From Anadara kagoshimensis (taxonomy: Eukaryota; Mollusca; Bivalvia; Arcoida; Arcidae): a stretch of DNA of 64,000 nucleotides. The stretch covers positions 38,416,916 through 38,480,915 of the forward strand of contig CM037857.1 in assembly GCA_021292105.1 (NCBI GenBank), given 5' to 3'. The notes under the pieces are model-generated. The model searched no databases. It was not told where the DNA came from and worked only from the letters and a program-made list of their open reading frames with translations. The position numbers and the translations under genes were made by a program. This document shows positions 29,081 through 44,000 of the stretch, one piece after another. The stretch's first letter is position 1. Every line of letters begins with the position of its first letter.

Positions 29081-32000
29081 TCAATAGTAACGACATGATT
29101 TTGGTTTAAGACCAAATATAAAACATTATTGAAGGAATAAATCGTATATTTTAATTAAATTTGGATATATGACATTCACACGTTTCCCAAAATTTTGATT
29201 TTAAGAGAAATATGCTCTGAATAAGAACATATGTTTCGGCAAACATGTTATTAGTTTTATACATTTTAAGCTGTATGACAAACGTAATGACTACACTTTT
29301 TGCATTGTCAACATTACTTTTCTATGCAACAATATACCTGGTCTTCCTGCGTATTTGTTTCCTAAGTATACGATATGGTAAAGCTTATTCTTACTATGTT
29401 GACTTTACATAACAAAACAAGCTGATTTTCAATAAATTATTGATCCAGGAATATTGCAAATCAAGGCTTATCAGGACTCTGAAAACGTTTTATGCCGTCA
29501 TCACAATATTGTTGATAAGTATGCCTCTGTGTCGAAGATTGCCCTAAATATATTAAAAACCTCATAGTATCATGCCATGTAACTTTCACGTTCAGTTTTG
29601 ATTACACACATGGTGGTCGTAGATAGCTAAACAGAAGGTGTTTATCCTGCTGCATCACCCGTTCTCACTTCCTTGATTGAATTTTTCGTGGTTAACCTGA
29701 TCTGACAGTTTCAAAACTTTATTTTGCCTTTTGAATTTTGTTTGAACATGGATTGGTATGTTTGTTTTTGATTTTGCTACTTAATATTCATTCTTCTTTA
29801 CTTTTAAAGAATTTATGGTGGTCGTTTCATGCTAGCTCAAATCATCAGTCATGGGAATACTTTTTCCAAATGATTAGATATAAGTGTTTTCTTTTGCAAA
29901 CTTGATGACATACGTATTTGTAAATTTATAAAATTTTAGTTTTCTTACCTGTCACGTTACATGAAGCTTCATCGTGGAGCAAGGTGTCAGCGAAGGAACA
30001 ATCAAGTACGCCATCGCAAATATGCGCTTGAGATAAACATCTACCCTCTATACATCGGTAGTAATTAGTAGGACAATCTAAAAAAACATGAAAAATTAAC
30101 GACGTGACAGCTAAAACGAAATATGAAAAATGAACTTGAAAAGACGAATGAAAAAAGAAACAAACACAAGTCAAATATAATCTTTAAAATAATTAAAAAA
30201 TTATGTTCATTGTCTCTAAAATCATAGAAAAGATGTTATATATACTAGGGCAATATCGATACACTCGTCATCTTACTGCTAGAAGAGAGAAATGACGTTA
30301 ACTGTCGTGTAATTTATCCTATTGGCCTATTTTAATTTTTCTATAGCAAGATAGTCTTGCCTCTTGAAAAATTGACTTGTCTCATAAGAAACAATATCCC
30401 AGTCAAAAATGGCTTATGAAGCACATTTAAATAAAACAATAAATCGATGTTACATTTAATAATATAGGGTTATTGAACTGATATTGTTAAATATTGTCCC
30501 GAGTTGACTCGATATTTGCACAAGCATGCGAGGGACAATCGTATGACATCATAAATGACAGCGTCATGTGACAAAGCGTGCAATATGAAAAAAAATTGAT
30601 TCGGGAAACCTCGGACTGCAACAAAGTTTGCGTGCAAATATTGATATATATTGCACGATAACACCTCGGGATTTATCCTTTAATTTATATGTGATGCATA
30701 TATTGCTATATAATAATGTCATATAACATATAAAATACGTTTATAATATGTTTAGCATTCTATGTAAAACACTGTCTTAACTTAACGTAGAAGTGAAAAA
30801 TTGAGTCCAACCATAAGAAAGCCATGAATCAAGACGCAGGTGGGAATTTAATTATATGTTTTAATTTAATTATATTATGTGTTTTAATAAAAGAAAAAAG
30901 TCACTTAACAAATATAAATGCAGTTAGTTTCGCAAAAAAGTATATCGGTCATTTTGTCGTCACCAGTCGCAAAGATGACATTATTACTTAATATCATGGA
31001 TTCAGTAACAACATTTAAAATATACTCAACAAAAAAGTTAGTGACCGATGTATAACAGATAACAATCCAAGAACTGAAAAAATATAAACACCATCTGTAT
31101 TTTGTTCTTGTTCTCTTCATGTTTCAAATGATGTAATGAAGAAAAGATTTTTGTGCATGAAATCAAAACTCATTAAAACATTACGAAAAGTGCGAAGATA
31201 AAATGATATGATTTACGTTCTAAAAAATAATATAATGTATTTGATGCGGTTCTTAACTTTTTTGTTGAATATATATCTTACATACTATACCTGTGTTAAT
31301 TTTATACGAGGGGAGGTCAAAAGGTTCATAGAACGGGGTATATAAACAACCATACATTTTATTATTATTTTTCAATATAGTTCCCATTTATCCCAATGCA
31401 CTTAGCCCTCTTTTCTTTCAGACTGTCTACATCTTTGAAATAGAAGTCTTCGGTTTGGTTCTGAAACCATGCCTCTGTGGCAGCCATAATTCTATCATTA
31501 TCAGAAAATCTGATTCCCCGTAAATGGGGGTTCAAATTTCTAAATAGGAAATAATCACTGGTGCCAAATCGGGACTGTAGGGTGGCTGATTAAGTGTGAA
31601 CTTGCATTAACGAATCGCTGCTTGTACAATCCTTGACTTGTGCACAGGAGCATTGTCGTGAATAAGCAATACCCTTCGGCTAAACTTTTCCCTCCTTTTT
31701 GATTCAATAGCAGCTTTCAGCTGCTTCATTAGATCAGCAGAGTAATCCAAGTGATAGAGATTCCAGCAGGTTTATAATTGATTAACAGAACACCCTTAGA
31801 ATCCCAAAACACAGTGATCATGACTCCGCCAGCTGATGGTTGGGTTTTGAATTTCTTTGGTTGGGGTGAGCAAGGGTTCTTCCATTGCATGGACTCCTTT
31901 TGGTTCCTGGGTCCCAATGATGAATCCATGTTTCATCACCTGCTACTAAAAGTAAATGGAAGCTCCTCGGATTATCATTATAAATGCCAACAAGCTCATG

Positions 32001-35000
32001 AATTGACTGGCGTCTTTGAAAGCGATCCTGCACATTATGATTTCTGGGGACCCAACTTGCGGATACTTTTGACATCCAAAGATACTCGTAAATAACCGTG
32101 TATACACTTCCATGTGAAATGTCATACTCCCTAGCTATGTCACTAATCCTTATTCGACGATCATTCAGATTGAGGGTCCCCACAGGCGTAACAATTTACT
32201 TTGTGATGACATCAGCTGGCCGACCTTACCGTGGGTTATCCTTCAGTGAGGTGCGTCCACGTTTAAATTCAGCTGACCATTTTGCCACTGGGGAATAGGC
32301 GGGACCACTGTCATCGTACACCTCGGCCATTCGCCGGTGAATTTTTTTGGCATTTGATCCCTCTACTGTGAGGAACTTTATTACTGTCCTAAAATCAACA
32401 TTTTCATTTTCCATCATCGCTTGATGGTCGCCAAATTTGAATGCTTTTGAGAATTACACAAATATGTTGTGACAAATAAACTTGATATGTTTTAAAATGG
32501 CGGAATGTTGTATTGTCTAAATAAGTAAAGAAAATGTCTAACGCTTGGCTAAATACGCTGTTCTATGAACTTTCTGACTTCCCCTCGTAGCACTGGGTGA
32601 TCGTTTCGGAACATTATCTCATCAGTAGTGCTATGGCCAAAATTGTAAAACAAAAACAAAAATTTTTCAACGTGTTGAAAAACATCCAAAGAATCAAAAT
32701 ATATTTAACCATATTTAGCTAAGGAAAAAATTTGCATGAGAGAATAAATAATTTTTTTATACTTTAATTAGCTGTACATTTAGACAGTTGTTTATTTCTG
32801 GCAAAACAATAGGTTTACGATATCCTCGGGATGCTTAAACCCGCCTGCAGATATACCGGCGTAGTAATTAAAATTTCATACCGTATCCTATCTAGCAATA
32901 TTTTAGTTGAAATATTCGTTTTATTTCACCCGCGAAAGACTTTTGTGGGACAGCTTCATGAATATTACATAAATTTACTTGCAGACGAAAACAATATTGC
33001 TTCAATTCATAGTAAACCAAAGAATTCCGAGGCAGTTCTGGATAAAATAAAATAATAATAGTGTGTATCAATAAAAACCTTGAGTTATTTAACATGCAGT
33101 TATTGTCACTAGAACGTGTATCGAAATGAAGCCATTATTAAGGTAGTTCCATACCTTACAAATCGCTTGAAAATATATATTGGAATTTTGATATGTTGTA
33201 CATGGGCATGAATTATTCAACATGCCAAAAATTGAGGGTAGGTTTTCGACTTGTTTAAGAAGTTCCGAAGCGCCACCTGGTGGTCATTTTCACGGGATAA
33301 ATGATCAAAGTATAACCACTGGTGTCAAAAAATAAGCTTTAATAATTTTTTGTCATTCTTAGAAACCCAAAGTGTCTTGCATTTAACTTAACCATTATGT
33401 CATGAAAATAATTTGGACTAATGGAATTTTGCTTCCGATCACGTGGTGATTTTCTACAGCGCCACCTATTAAGAGAGAACATTTGAAGTCCGGAAAACTA
33501 AAAGAAACACCTTTTCGCTAATTTGTAGATACTTAAAAAACTAAGTCGAATACGACCCCTGATTTTCACATATATTGCACATGAATATATACGTTATATT
33601 TTCTAAAACAAAAAATAGGGGGTCGTCAATAGGGGTTTTTTTTTCATAAAATTGCATCAAAATCCTGAAACAAGAAAAAAAAACTTATTCGGGACATAAG
33701 AAGACGCCATTAATGTCCTAGTATACTATAATGAACTCAATTTTTTGTTTGGTATTAACAAATAAACAAAAACACTGACTGTGAACTATTTTGATTGTGC
33801 AAAACAAAACCAGTTTTAAATAATATATGGTCTGTAGCCATAGCAACCGTTACCAAACACAGATGAATTAAAGTAGAAAAAGAATTCGTATATATTGATG
33901 AAGCGTTCTTGACACTAGGCCGTCAAAATGAAACGCAAATAAAAGAGCATAGTCAATTTGACACCGAGAAAAAATATTATACATTATGTTTATTGAAGAA
34001 TCGCCGGTCAGTTTGCGTCATACTATCTGTATTTAAATTCGCCGATAAAGTCACATGAAGCAGCATTCACAACGCAGCCATTCAAATTTTAAGCGGTGTA
34101 CTAAAATTATTTAGAATTTTTAGCGTCAACAGTATAGATCTTTCTTATTTCTAATAAAATATTCATTTAGTTTAGTTCTTTAACATCATACTCAAAATTG
34201 ATATTGTGAACTATATTCGTTTGTGAATACAGAAAATAATAATGATACGAGTTACAGTGTTCCCGCCATAATTCTGTAGGCGCCGAAGACCAAATTATTC
34301 ATGACGTCATGGATAAAAAGACGTCAAATCTGACATTTCGACCGTACGCACAAAACGACGACGTCACCATGGTATGGAACTACCTTAGGTAGTTCCATAC
34401 TTTACAAATCGCTTGAAAACATATATTGAAATTTTGATATGTTGTACATGGGCATAAACCATTCAACATGCCAAAATTTCAGGGTAGGTATTCGACTTGC
34501 TTTAGAAGTTCTGAAGCGCCACCTGGTGGCCATTTTCACTGGATAAATGATCAAAGTATGACCACTGGTATCAACAAATAAGCTTTAATAATTTTTTGCC
34601 ATGCTTAGAAAACAAAAGTGTCTTGCATTTAAATTAACCATTATGTCATGAAGATTATTTGGACCAATGAAAGTTTACTTCCGGTCACGTTGAGATTTTC
34701 TACAGCGCCACCTATCAAGAGAGAACATTAAAATCCCGGAAAACTAAAAGTATCACCCTTTCGTTTATTTGTAGATAATTAAAAAACTAAGTCGAATACG
34801 ACCCTTGATTTTCACATATATTGCACATAAATATATAAGTTTGATTTTCGGAAACAAAAAATAGGGGGTCGTCAAGCTACTTTTTTCATAAAATTGCATT
34901 AAAATCCTGAAACAAGAAAAAAGCCTTATTCCTTACATAAGAAGATACCATTAATGTCCTAGTATACTAATATGAACTCGATATTTGTGTTTGTTATTAA

Positions 35001-38000
35001 CAAATAATTAACAAAAACACCGATTTTGAGCTATTTTGGTTATGCAAAACAAAACCAGCTTTAAATATCATATGGTCTGTACCCATAGCAACCGTTACCA
35101 AACACAGATAAATTAAAGCGGAAAGGGAATTAGCATATATATTGATGAAGCGTTCTTGATTCTAGGCCGCCGAAATGAAACTCAAATACAAGAGCATAGT
35201 CAATTTGACACCGATAAAAAATTATTATACAGTATGTTTATTGAAGAATCGTCAGTTTGCGTCGTGCTATCTGTATTTAAATTCACGGAAAAAGTCACAT
35301 GAAGAAGCATTTACATTACAGTAATTCAAATTTTTTAAACGATGTACTCAAATCTTTCAATTATTTAGAATTGTGCCCTCAACAGCGTATATCTTTCTAA
35401 TTTCCGTTAAAATATACAATTAATTTACTTCTTATAACTAGCACTCAAAATTGATATTGTGAATTATAATCTTTTGTGAATGAAAAAAAATCATTCTAAA
35501 CAATACGCGTAACAGCGTTCCCGCTAAAATTCTGTAGGCGCCAAGAGACCACATATTCGTGACGTCATAGATGAAAAGACGTCAAATCAAACATTTCGGC
35601 CATACGCACAAAACGTCGACGTCACCATGGTATGGAACTACCACTAGAAGGGGGTTTTACCGGAATAATTGCGAAAATCCGGAATAATCAGACCAAATCC
35701 GGAATAAACCAAATTAAACCGGAATTATCAGGTAAAGTCCGGAATAAACCGGTAAAATCCGGAATAATCAGGCAAAAATCCGGAATAATTGGACTTTTTG
35801 GTTACGGTAAGTTTTCCGTAATCTAAAAATTACGGTAAGTGTCTGATTATTCCGGAAAATGACTCATTATTACGGAAAAAGTCTAATTATTCCGGCAAAT
35901 GTCCAATTATTACGGGAAATTTTCTAAAAAATAATAATTTGTTAAAAAAAATTTACAGTAATAATTGGACATTTGCCGGAATAATTAGATTTTTACCGTA
36001 ATAATCAGTCTTTTACCGGAATAATCAGACAAGTTACCGTAATAATCAGACGCTTACCGGAATTTTTAGAATCCGTAAAATTTACCGTAAAAATATTCTT
36101 ATTATTCCAAACCCCCTTCTGATATATTTGGTCCAGAACGAGACTTGCCTAGATCTGGACCAAAGGTTTTGGAACGAGGGTAGATATTTATTTCCTGTAA
36201 ACGTATTTATTTTCGTGGTGTAATTGTTTTTGCTCATTTGGCAGTCGTTTGTTTTGCGTGAAAATTCAAACTGGGCGAAAATTATATTATGCATATTGTG
36301 TTTTAGTGTATATTACAAAAACGCGAAAAATTATCTACGCAGGTATGTGTAAATATCCAATACCGTGAAATTAAATACACGCGAATTTAAATACGAATAC
36401 AGTATCTGGCAACACTAGTAGCGATTGGCTTTTTCTTGAACAACATATATCAATTCAAAAATTTGAATTAAAAATCAATTTCAACGTTATCAACCTATCC
36501 TTACACCTCTGATTTTAATTGTTGAAAAAAGAATGTATACTATTTAACAATGTAAAATCGTTTCAAGCACATGTAGACAACACTGGGCAATACTGAAAAA
36601 GTTTTTCAAAAAGATGCATACACAATATTTTGTAGAAGCGGCTATTTTAAATGTCAAATCGAGACATTTATGCACAACTAGACACCTTAAAATTCAAACT
36701 GTTCAACTGTGAAGATGATCAGACAGTTGATTTTAGAAACGATGCCATAAGACAGAAGGGCGAATGGATGGGCGGACGAACGGGTAATTACAAAAAAAAA
36801 AAAAAAATAGAGAGCAGTTAATCAGATCTATAGTCTACAATTCCCAGTGGTGATGTTTAAGTCATTATAATTAAACCACTGTCGCGAACGACTGCGACTC
36901 TTAAAGTATTAAAGTGAAATTTAGATGTATTTATAAACAAAATTTGATCTGATATTAGAATTCTCGAGGCACTGAAACATATATTGTCCATTTCGTCAGG
37001 TTATGCGTTTTTCGTATACACTAGAAGAGGATTTTACCGAAATAAATGCGAAATTCCGTAATAGTTAGACACTTTCCGTAATCTTTGCAAAAATCCGGAA
37101 TATTTAGATCAAATCCGGAATTTTTAGACCAAATCCGAAATAATCTGACAAAATCCGGAATAATTGGTCAAAATCCGGAATAATTAGAATATTTTTACGG
37201 TAAATTAATTTTACGGATTCTAAAAATTCCGGTAAGTGTCTGATTATTCCGGTAACTTGTATGATCATTACGGTCAAAACTGATTATTACAGTAAAAGTC
37301 TAATTATTCCGCCAAATTTCCAATTATTACGGTGAAAAAATAATAAATTATAATTTTTTGGAAAATTTCCCTTAATTGGATATTTGCCGGAATAATTAGA
37401 CTTTTGCTGTAATAATCAGTCTTTGACCGGAGTAATCAGACACTTACCGGAATTTTTAGATTACGGAAAACTTACCGTAAAAAAAATAGACCAATTATTT
37501 TTTTCCGGATTTTGCTGGATTTTACCTGATTTTTTCGGATTTTCGCAATTATTCCGGTAAAACCCCCTTCTAGTAATAGTACAAGTGAGATGGGTTGCAC
37601 AGAAAAAATTACTCATGTAGACCAGTGAAACTAATTCTACCATTTAATCCAGTACTGGTCTTCATTTTTATCTTTGGTCATCGCTTATTATTTTTATTTA
37701 CCATTTATTTCTACGATTTTATAAGAAAATCAGAAGAGTACGTTGATTTCTCCAGCCATGATAAATACATTGTGCGCACCATATCGTATGATAGGTACAA
37801 AATCGACTCTGAGAGAAAAATAAAAAGTTCAATTCCTTCAACTGTTTTGTGTTCTTTTATTATTTTTGTTTATTTTTTTCTTCAATCAAACAATAGTTTG
37901 TACATTTAAGAAATAAGCTGGAAGTTACTACATATATAGCTACGAAAAACGTCACTGCATATATAACGTGTCTTTACTACACATAACGGAAATTTTTACT

Positions 38001-41000
38001 ACATATAGCGTAGGCACTACAAATAGGGGCTCTACTATGCCCTAAACCCATGTTAAAAAACGATATCCAATTTTTTCAAACTCTGAGATGCCAAATTTTG
38101 TTCATAATATAGCCCTGACATTTTAGCAGTCATAATATTTAATGGGATGTAGCTATCGTTATTTTTACAGAATAATAAGTTTTCATGTTTTGTCGGATAA
38201 AGGGATAGCGGTAGTTGTCTGTGAAATAATACACTAAGTACGGAATTACATTTTACAATGTATTTTGTTTTTATTTGATTTTTCTTCATGGTCTTTATCA
38301 TGACCTGCTTTTTAGTTGCAACCCTTGTTTTTAACAGACTTTAAACTGACTTATTCACATTTTAAATTTCACCCAGGATGTTAAAGATGAAAAAAATTCA
38401 GGTGGAGATGCATATCTCGGCAGCATGTGCATTGATTCTTGTTCTTCTTTGAATGGCACGGGATCTCTATTCGATTCTAAAGGGAATGCTCGACATCATA
38501 CACTCTCAATTTCTCTCTAAAATGCGGAGATACAAATGACGTCATAGAAATAGATATATGACGTTATTGACATAAAATGTGACGTCGACTACTCTTGCCT
38601 ATAATAATTATCTATTTCATTAATTTTTAACCACAAAAAAACATTTTTAGTCAAGATTTTACTGTTTTAATATCATCGGCCCAATATCGGCCCACTGGCA
38701 CTGAAAGAATAACAAAATCGGCCCAATCGGTCCACTGGCACTGAAAGAATAACAAAATCGGCCCAATCGGCCCGCTGGCACTGAACGTACATGACAATCG
38801 GCCCAAATCGGCCTGCTGGCACTCTAAGGGTTATAGACCACTATGTTAGCAGCATATTTCCTGCTTCACTACAGATTATTATCATCATGGTTTCTGAAAG
38901 TCTTATACATTATGTAATGTAATTGTTTAACTTTATTTGTATTTAAGCTTGCATATTTCCTGCTTCACTTCAGATTATTATCACCATAGTTTTCAAAAGT
39001 GATTTACGTTATGTAATACTATCGTTTAATTTTGAATGTATCTAAGATCGCATATTTCCTGCTTCACTACAAATTATAATCATCATAAGCGTATTCTAAA
39101 GGGACATTTAAAACAAATCTGTCGAAAATTTAACAGTAAGTTAACGAATAAATGACGAATCGGTAGCTGATTTCGGCTACTAATCAATTGTATGTTGTTC
39201 TTTTATCATCGTCATCCGCTACATATACTTTTGATCTTTCTGATACTTATATGTAAACCACTAATTATATATTAGCCACTCGACAGCACAACCTTGACTC
39301 TCTCTCTATAGCTAAATGTCAAACTCGGCAGCTATGTATTGTATATAATTGGTAATTCTATATACAGTAATTAATGTCATTCAAATCTAAATCACAATTC
39401 AAAAAAAAAAAAATTAAAAAAAAAAAAAAAACCATTTGACAACTGGTTGGTAAATTAAAATTATTCACGTTAACTTCCAACAATGAAGTGGGATAGGGAA
39501 TTCTTGCGGGGTAAAGACCTCTTCTCTAACTAGATCTTTACACCCACCACATGTAAAAACAAAATTAAGTTTTATAAAAACTTTATAAGAATGTTTTATG
39601 CTTTTATGTTTCAATCTATAATGCAATTTGTAACCATTGCAACGGGTTTTTCTCTCAATTTGTTGGCTCTTGATTGATCATGAATGTTGTATTTTGTAAG
39701 TTCTTACCATGGTCGGATCTTAGAGAAAAACAATGATTTTTACCTTGAGAGCTTTCAAATTGATACTGCAACAGGAAATTATTCCGTTTTGTTATTGTTT
39801 TTCCTTTGGTTAATTCATTCCATACTACCGATAAGTAGTTTCCCGACGATACGATATTTACTTCCATTCTGTTACAATATAGACTTCCTATTTGGGACTG
39901 AGATAGGTACATACTATTGAAAAATGTAAGGTGGCTGAAATGACACCTAAAACAAACAAAAAATGTTAGTACTCATATGACTTAAATAATATAAATGTGT
40001 TATTATCTTTCCACAGTAGAACCTCGATTTATAGCCACCTTTTAATTTATTCAATCAAATTATTATGAAACAGAGCACAGGGTATATTTTGAAGAAAAGC
40101 ATAGAACAGATGGATTCTGGTACTTCAAATTGTTGTGGCGATGTGTGAGGGGGCAAAGGTATCGAGGGGCATCATAATGAGGGTTTATTTCATCATCTAT
40201 AGTTTTAACAAATTTATTGTATCTCCATTCACGTTTGTAACAGTGTGGGTTGTAAATTATGGAATTGTAAACTCTAGATCTATAATACGTTAATAAGAGA
40301 AATTCAACTGACTATAGTGCATGTTGGTTTGATGTTTCATGTCTCTGTGTTTAGGATTGCCCTGGATTATTTGACGTCCCATGTTCTTTCACATAATTTT
40401 ATTAAACAGGAGGTGCATACCCTTCCGGAGCACCTGGTCTCCATGGTAGAAGTTCACATGTTTAACCTAACTTGTCAGTTACAAAGTTTTTACTTTGCTT
40501 CTGGATTGTGATTCGGACAATGATTAGTATGTTTGTTTTTGATTTTATATGATTCAAATTACTGTAACGAGAATCAACGGAGACCATAAACTGTCTTTAT
40601 GGAAACCTGCTATAAATGATGTAAGTGGTTGCTAAAGCTATATGAGGAAATCAACAAAATTGTCATATTATAATGCTAAGAAATATCTAAATGAAATGTT
40701 AAAAAAATATCTAAGCTATATTATAAATATTAAATTATTTCAATCAGAGAATTCAAAAAGTTATAATATGACAATTCTAACCAAAGCTTGGTACACACAT
40801 TAGCTTATACATACGAGTGGTGAATAATGAATGACCTTTGTCTGTAATATTCGGAATAACAGAATTATAAACGTTTTACAATTTATATAAAAACATATAA
40901 AAGTATTGTTGCATTTTACTTGCACTTAATACAAATGTATGTCAGGCGTTACGTGTATCTGTAGTAAGAATGTACATTTCATTCGTAACCAACGTAAGTA

Positions 41001-44000
41001 ACACCTGACCCCATTCTCTTAGTGGGACTTCACAATTATATCTTGACTTGCCAGTTTTGATTTATTTCATTTTATTCTTACAAAGTAGTTTGAACATGGA
41101 CAGGTATGATTCGTTTAAAGTTCATTCTGCGAGCTCAGGTAAAATTATTTTTCATATTACAAATGATGGACGGTTTACCATAAAATATTCATAATTATAC
41201 AGTACTCTATAGAGACCCAATACGACAATAGAGACTGTCACAATCAACCGTACTCATAACAATAGACTTGATCAACTGATACTGATCAATAGAATCTACT
41301 ATGAGTATCCATGTAGGATAGGGAAATCGGTGTCTTCCCACTCAGCCAACATTTTAAAATTTCCTATTCCCACTTAGCCAACATTGTAAAATAAACATTT
41401 AAGATTTCACCTGGAAAGTTTTTGCTATAGTCTTTTTCAGCAAAATTGTTTTGTGGTGCTGAATAATTAAAGTAGAATATCATTCTAAGTTCAAAATTAA
41501 ATATTTTATTATAAAGTTAATGTTAACAATGCATATAAATAAAAATATAAATAGTAAATAAATAAATATTTGAAATAAATAATTAAATATTTGGAATAAT
41601 AATTAAATATTTGGAATAAATAATTAAATATTTGGAATAAAAAAATAAATGTTTTTGATGGTGAATATTATTATTAAATATATGTGTCTGTAGAGGATTG
41701 GTCAATTAAGACAATTATGTTTTAAGATTTTTAGGATTTTTTCCGCTTTGTTTCAATAATCTTTAACAATCTTTACTGAAAACTTAGCAAAATGTCATAC
41801 ACATTAAATAAACTTGCAAAGATATCATTGAACAAAAACATTATACATGTATGTATTAAACCTTAATTCATTTCTGTGTAAATATTGCAAGTTTAAACTT
41901 TTAAAGCAACATTTTAAATTCATTTTTTTCATTAATTGAAATATGCACGTTTGCCTGTTTCAATAAGTTATACAATTAAACAATTGATATAACTGAGTTT
42001 TTCTAAAGATTAATAGTATAAAATATTTTATTATTATTCTTTGTTGAATATTATAATAGCTTTGTTGTGAATATTTTTCTCTAAAAACTTGAATTCATGC
42101 ACCTTAGCTTCATAACTTCTTAACATCCGAAATCTTGTCGAGTCTTTGACAGAAATATTCAACGCCGAGGGTGAAATTTCCCTGTCCTACATAGATAAAC
42201 TCGTAATTGATTCTTTTTCTTCGATTGTAATGGTAATTTTTTGTTCTAAATATGAGTAACATCAGCATCGACGTCATTTATGAAAATTTAACTGTATTTA
42301 ACGTTTACACAAATATAACCATCGCATGAAATGTAAATGATTTTGGTTTATACAAAATGTATAAACTAAAAAACAAAGTTATTTATATAAATTCTAATCT
42401 ACCTAAATGAACATTTAAATTGCAATGAAAATTTCTCAATTTTGTCATTTTCCTGCACAATGACGTTATGACCGCACGTGGAGGTGACGATAGAAATTTC
42501 TACCATGAAGGCTTTATCTCAAACAAAGAAAGATAGAAGAAAATGTTATATACAAATACCATCCATGACCTATACAAACTTATATTTGTCATAAATTTAT
42601 GCTATAATCATTGTCAAATTCCGCTTGTTGAATTGAAATATTGAAATAGCAGTATTTGAAATTGATAGCTCAATGTAATTATCTTAATGTATGCACGATT
42701 TATTTTCCTTGAAATTTATGTGGGGAAATATAAAAATGTGGGAAATATATATTTTTTCACTATAAAAACACTATTTTATGTGGAAAACATAATGACATCA
42801 TAATAGTAATAATGATGTTTTCAACAATATGATTTTGTGAAGATTTTTAGTTTGGAATAATATAACAAGTTAAAGCATGGATGGCAGATGAACTCTAACT
42901 ACGGTCCTGTAAATATCTACTCATTAAAATACAAATGGCATATATGTAACAATAAAGTAAATTACAACCAAAATAATCAATTGGTGTTAATAATTTTGTT
43001 GTTTCTGAATCTTCTGATATGTCCAGTCTTTGAAAATACCAGAAGTTCATTGCTTGTAAGATTCTCATTTTTCATTATCCTGAAATAGTGAATTGTGGGT
43101 TATTACTGAGAATCAGTATTTAATTGCTTTTGATTTGGTTTCAAAAAGAAGAGACTTTTTAAAAATAGGCGAAACTTATAGCCTATTTTGTTATTTTTAG
43201 AACAAAAGAAGTCATTCCCGCTAAGGATGTCACTAAATTTAAAAAAAAAAGGTCAAAGATAATAATGCAATTTTGTCAAAATAGGTTTAATTATGTCGTT
43301 TATAATAAAAGTGATTGTAAAAACATAACATAAAGTTTTGAAAAATACAAATTCTGAGAGATAGGGTAAATTAAAATACCCTTCAATACAAATACAGGCA
43401 TACCTCGCAATATGACACAAATTATAACTTTAAAAACTCAAAATCAGTATTATGAATTTCTTTTATCGTCATGTTACAAAAATGTTATATAATTTAAAAC
43501 AATGGTCAAATTTATCCCTATTTCTTTTTTTTTTTTTTTTAATTGTTTTGAGTTTCCGATATTATTTAGTCATTCGCTAGCGTACCACGTGGTCAATACC
43601 CCTGAACGATTGTATGGATCGTTTTGGAAAACGTTCATTATGAAATTTCCCAGAGGAACGCCATTTTTCAGAAACATATGAACTTAAGCGATTTCATCTC
43701 CAATGGAGATAATTGTTCCGAAACGTTATGGTGTATCACGTGATACACTTGCGAATCCCAATTGTTTACCTAGGTCACGTTTAACAACTTACCTATTTTT
43801 TTGTGAGGAAAATTAACTTACATGTATTTGAAAATTATAAGCCGTTTAGTTTTTAGCTATTTATGTTTGTCATCTGTAGAGTTTTCTACTCTATAGGTGT
43901 ATATTTTTAAAAAGCATATGACGAGTTTAAAACTTGAGAACTTTTAAAATACCTTATTTTATAAAACGCTTGCACATTACACAAGCTGTTTACCAAATAG

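Noticed and set aside
28888-29115. Open frame with YIYIYI and VCVCVC runs
   Set aside because: Translation of the (AC)n(AT)n microsatellite.
31778-32298. Plus-strand frames of 105 and 66 codons
   Set aside because: Antisense shadows of the mariner transposase.
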